Part shown: in pieces, positions 4,599 through 6,916 of the stretch
How positions within the stretch are numbered: the stretch's first letter is position 1
Layout: every line of letters begins with the position of its first letter
DNA from: Acidiferrobacterales bacterium
GTDB taxonomy: Bacteria; Pseudomonadota; Gammaproteobacteria; Acidiferrobacterales; Sulfurifustaceae
Length of the DNA stretch: 6,916 nt
Direction of reading: 5' to 3'
Assembly: GCA_015492195.1 (NCBI GenBank)
Contig: WGFP01000175.1
Coordinates: 1-6,916, forward strand
Notes under the pieces: generated by a model
What the model saw: the letters and a program-made list of their open reading frames with translations, nothing else
Database searches by the model: none
Told to the model about the DNA's origin: nothing
Translations under genes and position numbers: made by a program

Positions 4599-6916
4599 GT
4601 GCCTGACATCTCCCCGGCCACAGCGCCCACGCACAATGTCGTGGTCCATGCCGCCGCCGGTACCGGCAAAACCCGGCTTCTGACCCACCGTATCGTCCGG
4701 CTGCTGCTTGCCGGTTCCGCGCCCGGCGCCATCCTGGCCATCACGTTCACCCGTAAAGCGGCCGGGGAAATGCGCCGGCGCGTCACCGATTTGCTGTTGG
4801 CCATGGCCGCCGCCGATGATGCCGCGCTGTCCGAACAGCTCGCCCGGCTGGACGTGCCCCCCGAACCGCACACCCTGGAGAACGCGCGCGGGCTTTATGA
4901 AACCGTGGTCGGCGCCGTGCATGAACTGCGCGCCACCACCTTCCATGCCTTCTGCCAGGAAATCCTGCGACGTTTCCCCCTGGAGGCCGAGGTCCCTCCC
5001 GGCTTTGAATTGACCGAGACCACGTCGGAACTGGAAGCGCAGGCCTGGCGTCGCCTTGATGAGGAAATCACGCGGGAACCCGCCGGTGGTCCGGCGCAGG
5101 CCATGGATATCCTGCTGAAACATTGCAACGGCCCGGACAACGTCCGCAACGTGCTGTCGGATTTTCTCGTGCATCGCAGTGATTGGTGGGCCTACGTGGA
5201 AGATCGAACGGACCCCGTCGGTTTTGCCGCCGACGCGTTACAGAAAACCCTGGCGGTTTCACTGCAAGACGACCCCCTAGCGGCATTCCAGGCCGATTCA
5301 AAGTTAAACAAATCGCTAGACCGCTACGCGCAACTCCTCGCCGGGCACCCTACCCAAACAAACCTCAAATGGATCGACATGCTTACGCGCGCGCGTTTGC
5401 CCGAGACAACAAAAGAAAAAGCCTTTCGCCTGGTCAGTGAGATCTTTCTCACAAAGGACACCAAGCCGCGTGTCTTTAAAACAAGCCGGGTTCTCATTGA
5501 GAAATTGGGCGTCAAGGAAGCAGACGAATTGCAGCAGTTGCATCAAACGATTACCGGGCACGTCCTTGAGGCGCGTGACCGATACATGAGACGGATCACC
5601 CTTGAAACCTCAAGGGCGTGGTGGATATGCGGGCAGCGCCTGCTGGAACATTACCAGGCCTTGAAAGCGGAGCACAAGCTGCTTGATTTCGCGGACCTGG
5701 AATGGAAAACCTATCGTCTGCTCAGCCGCAGCCGCCATACCGAATGGATTCAGTACAAACTGGATCAGCGGATCGACCACCTGCTGGTGGACGAGTTTCA
5801 GGACACCAACCCCACCCAGTGGCGGCTGCTGCTGCCGCTGATGGAAGAAATGGCGGCCGGTGACCCGGAACGGCGGCGCAGCGTGTTCCTCGTCGGGGAT
5901 GAAAAACAGTCCATCTACCGTTTCCGTCGCGCGGATCCCAAGCTGTTCCATGCCGCCCGTGAGTGGCTGACAACCCATGTGCGGGCGCGGACGTTTGCCC
6001 AGCACATCTCCTGGCGTTCGTCACCCGCCATCATCCGATTCGTGAACCTGGTCTTCGACATACAGGCGGATGCGGATACCGAAGCCCCTGCTGATGGCGA
6101 GTATCCCCTGCCGAATTTTCGTACCCATCATACCCATCACACGGAACTGTGGGGACTGGCCGAACTGCTGCCGTTAATTCCAAAAGAACCCGTCTCAAAG
6201 GCCGCAACGACCAAAGCCCTGCGCAACCCCCTGGAACAACCGAGGGTGATCGGGGAAGACGAACGCCATCGGCGGGAAGGGGAGCTGATTGCCGCAAAGA
6301 TCCGGGAACTCATCGGCCAGCCTGTCTCCGACGGAGGCGGCGTGCGCGCCCTGAACTACGGGGACATCATGATCCTTGTGCGCGACCGCAATTACGTTGC
6401 ATCCTATGAAGACGCGCTGCGCCATGCCGGTATCCCCTATCTTGGTACGGCGCGCGGAACGTTCCTCGAATGCCTGGAGATTCGCGATCTTATTCATCTT
6501 CTCGAGATTCTGATCGCCCCCTATGACAATCTGGCCCTGGCGTCGGTTCTGCGCTCACCGATTTTCGCGGCGACGGACGAGGACCTCATACGCCTGGCAT
6601 CGGCCCCCGGCGAGACCTCCTGGTATGAGCACCTGCTGCAAACAGGCGCCGATGAACCGCCTGATCAGCCGCTTGCGCGCGCCTGCCGGTTGCTTCAGCG
6701 CTGGAGTGAATACGCGGACAGGATTCCGGTCCATGATCTGCTCGACCGGATTTACAGCGAGGGAAACATTCTCGCGCGATATGCAAGCGCCGCCCCGGCG
6801 CACCTGAAATCGCGCGTGGAAGCCAATCTCAACCGCTTTCTGTCACAGGCCCTGGAAGTCGACAGCGGCCGCTATCCGAGCCTGGCGCGTTTTCTTGCGC
6901 GGCTCGATATCCTGGC
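4599..6916 (+). CDS. addA: AddA-like UvrD/RecB-family DNA helicase (3' truncated by window edge)
   Basis: Predicted ATP-driven motor subunit of the helicase-nuclease whose partner is encoded just upstream. The frame is open for 772 codons and runs off the right edge; family members are usually 1,000-1,200 residues. Superfamily 1 helicase motifs seen are Walker A AAAGTGKT (Lys24), motif Ia TFTRKAAGEM (from residue 49), TFHAFC (His116), Walker B LLVDEFQDTN (Asp398, Glu399), motif III VGDEKQSIYRFRRAD (Gln437) and motif IV SWRSSPAIIRFVN (Arg473). These are followed by the AddA-type stretch YGDIMILVRDRNYV through RSPIFAATDEDLIRLA near residues 586-665. Motifs V and VI and any C-terminal nuclease domain would lie beyond the window. 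The start is GTG with a good ribosome binding site. Residues about 228-327 are less GC-rich than the rest and fall in the variable part between motifs Ic and II. The Walker A context fits AddA better than RecB, though RecB-like naming is possible. Confidence 0.93.
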   Translation, partial: MPDISPATAPTHNVVVHAAAGTGKTRLLTHRIVRLLLAGSAPGAILAITFTRKAAGEMRRRVTDLLLAMAAADDAALSEQLARLDVPPEPHTLENARGLYETVVGAVHELRATTFHAFCQEILRRFPLEAEVPPGFELTETTSELEAQAWRRLDEEITREPAGGPAQAMDILLKHCNGPDNVRNVLSDFLVHRSDWWAYVEDRTDPVGFAADALQKTLAVSLQDDPLAAFQADSKLNKSLDRYAQLLAGHPTQTNLKWIDMLTRARLPETTKEKAFRLVSEIFLTKDTKPRVFKTSRVLIEKLGVKEADELQQLHQTITGHVLEARDRYMRRITLETSRAWWICGQRLLEHYQALKAEHKLLDFADLEWKTYRLLSRSRHTEWIQYKLDQRIDHLLVDEFQDTNPTQWRLLLPLMEEMAAGDPERRRSVFLVGDEKQSIYRFRRADPKLFHAAREWLTTHVRARTFAQHISWRSSPAIIRFVNLVFDIQADADTEAPADGEYPLPNFRTHHTHHTELWGLAELLPLIPKEPVSKAATTKALRNPLEQPRVIGEDERHRREGELIAAKIRELIGQPVSDGGGVRALNYGDIMILVRDRNYVASYEDALRHAGIPYLGTARGTFLECLEIRDLIHLLEILIAPYDNLALASVLRSPIFAATDEDLIRLASAPGETSWYEHLLQTGADEPPDQPLARACRLLQRWSEYADRIPVHDLLDRIYSEGNILARYASAAPAHLKSRVEANLNRFLSQALEVDSGRYPSLARFLARLDIL

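Noticed and set aside
4603..4672. Possible SOS (LexA) box or other known operator near the AddA-like start
   Set aside because: No CTGT-N8-ACAG match was found in 4278-4620, and the sequence at the start of the gene is explained by coding for the Walker A region.
4472..5174. Long minus-strand ORFs (133 and 211 codons) opposite the start of the AddA-like gene
   Set aside because: They are antisense shadows of GC-rich codons. The + strand frame carries all helicase motifs, and the minus products are Gly/Arg-rich with no recognisable domain.

Overview
The window is ordinary bacterial chromosome, GC-rich and densely coded on the + strand, with no transposase, integrase, CRISPR array, tRNA or rRNA visible. 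The gene families fit a proteobacterium, most likely gamma- or betaproteobacterial: a TviB/WbpO-type nucleotide-sugar dehydrogenase, a 7Fe-8S FdxA ferredoxin close to Azotobacter ferredoxin I, and an AddB-like plus AddA-like helicase/nuclease pair. I cannot place it more finely from sequence alone.

Layout. (1) Positions 2-934 hold the 3' three-quarters of a UDP-sugar 6-dehydrogenase gene, probably the end of a surface-polysaccharide locus lying to the left. (2) After a 108-nt gap with a possible weak promoter and a good ribosome binding site comes fdxA (1043-1366), a complete ferredoxin with all nine expected cysteines. (3) An AddB-like protein with a C-terminal RecB-family PD-(D/E)XK nuclease and a four-cysteine Fe-S staple (about 1356-4277) overlaps the fdxA stop codon, probably starting at a TTG. 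(4) A strong hairpin lies immediately after its stop codon. (5) A 321-nt non-coding interval follows; its right part (4441-4560) is only about 21% GC and carries a TTCAAT/ATTGAA palindrome. On the - strand the interval also has a promoter-like pair placed directly before a 33-codon ORF that would end at the same hairpin. (6) From GTG 4599 an AddA-like UvrD/RecB-family helicase runs off the right edge (772 codons visible).

Functionally the right two-thirds of the window encodes a two-subunit helicase-nuclease of the AddAB/RecBCD type, expected to process double-strand DNA ends for recombination. Two features stand out. The nuclease gene is joined to a ferredoxin gene rather than to its helicase partner. 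The two subunit genes are also separated by a hairpin and an AT-rich regulatory-looking interval, where the usual arrangement is tight coupling. I see no convincing new biological system. The most worthwhile target is the 4278-4598 interval, including its possible small - strand transcript.
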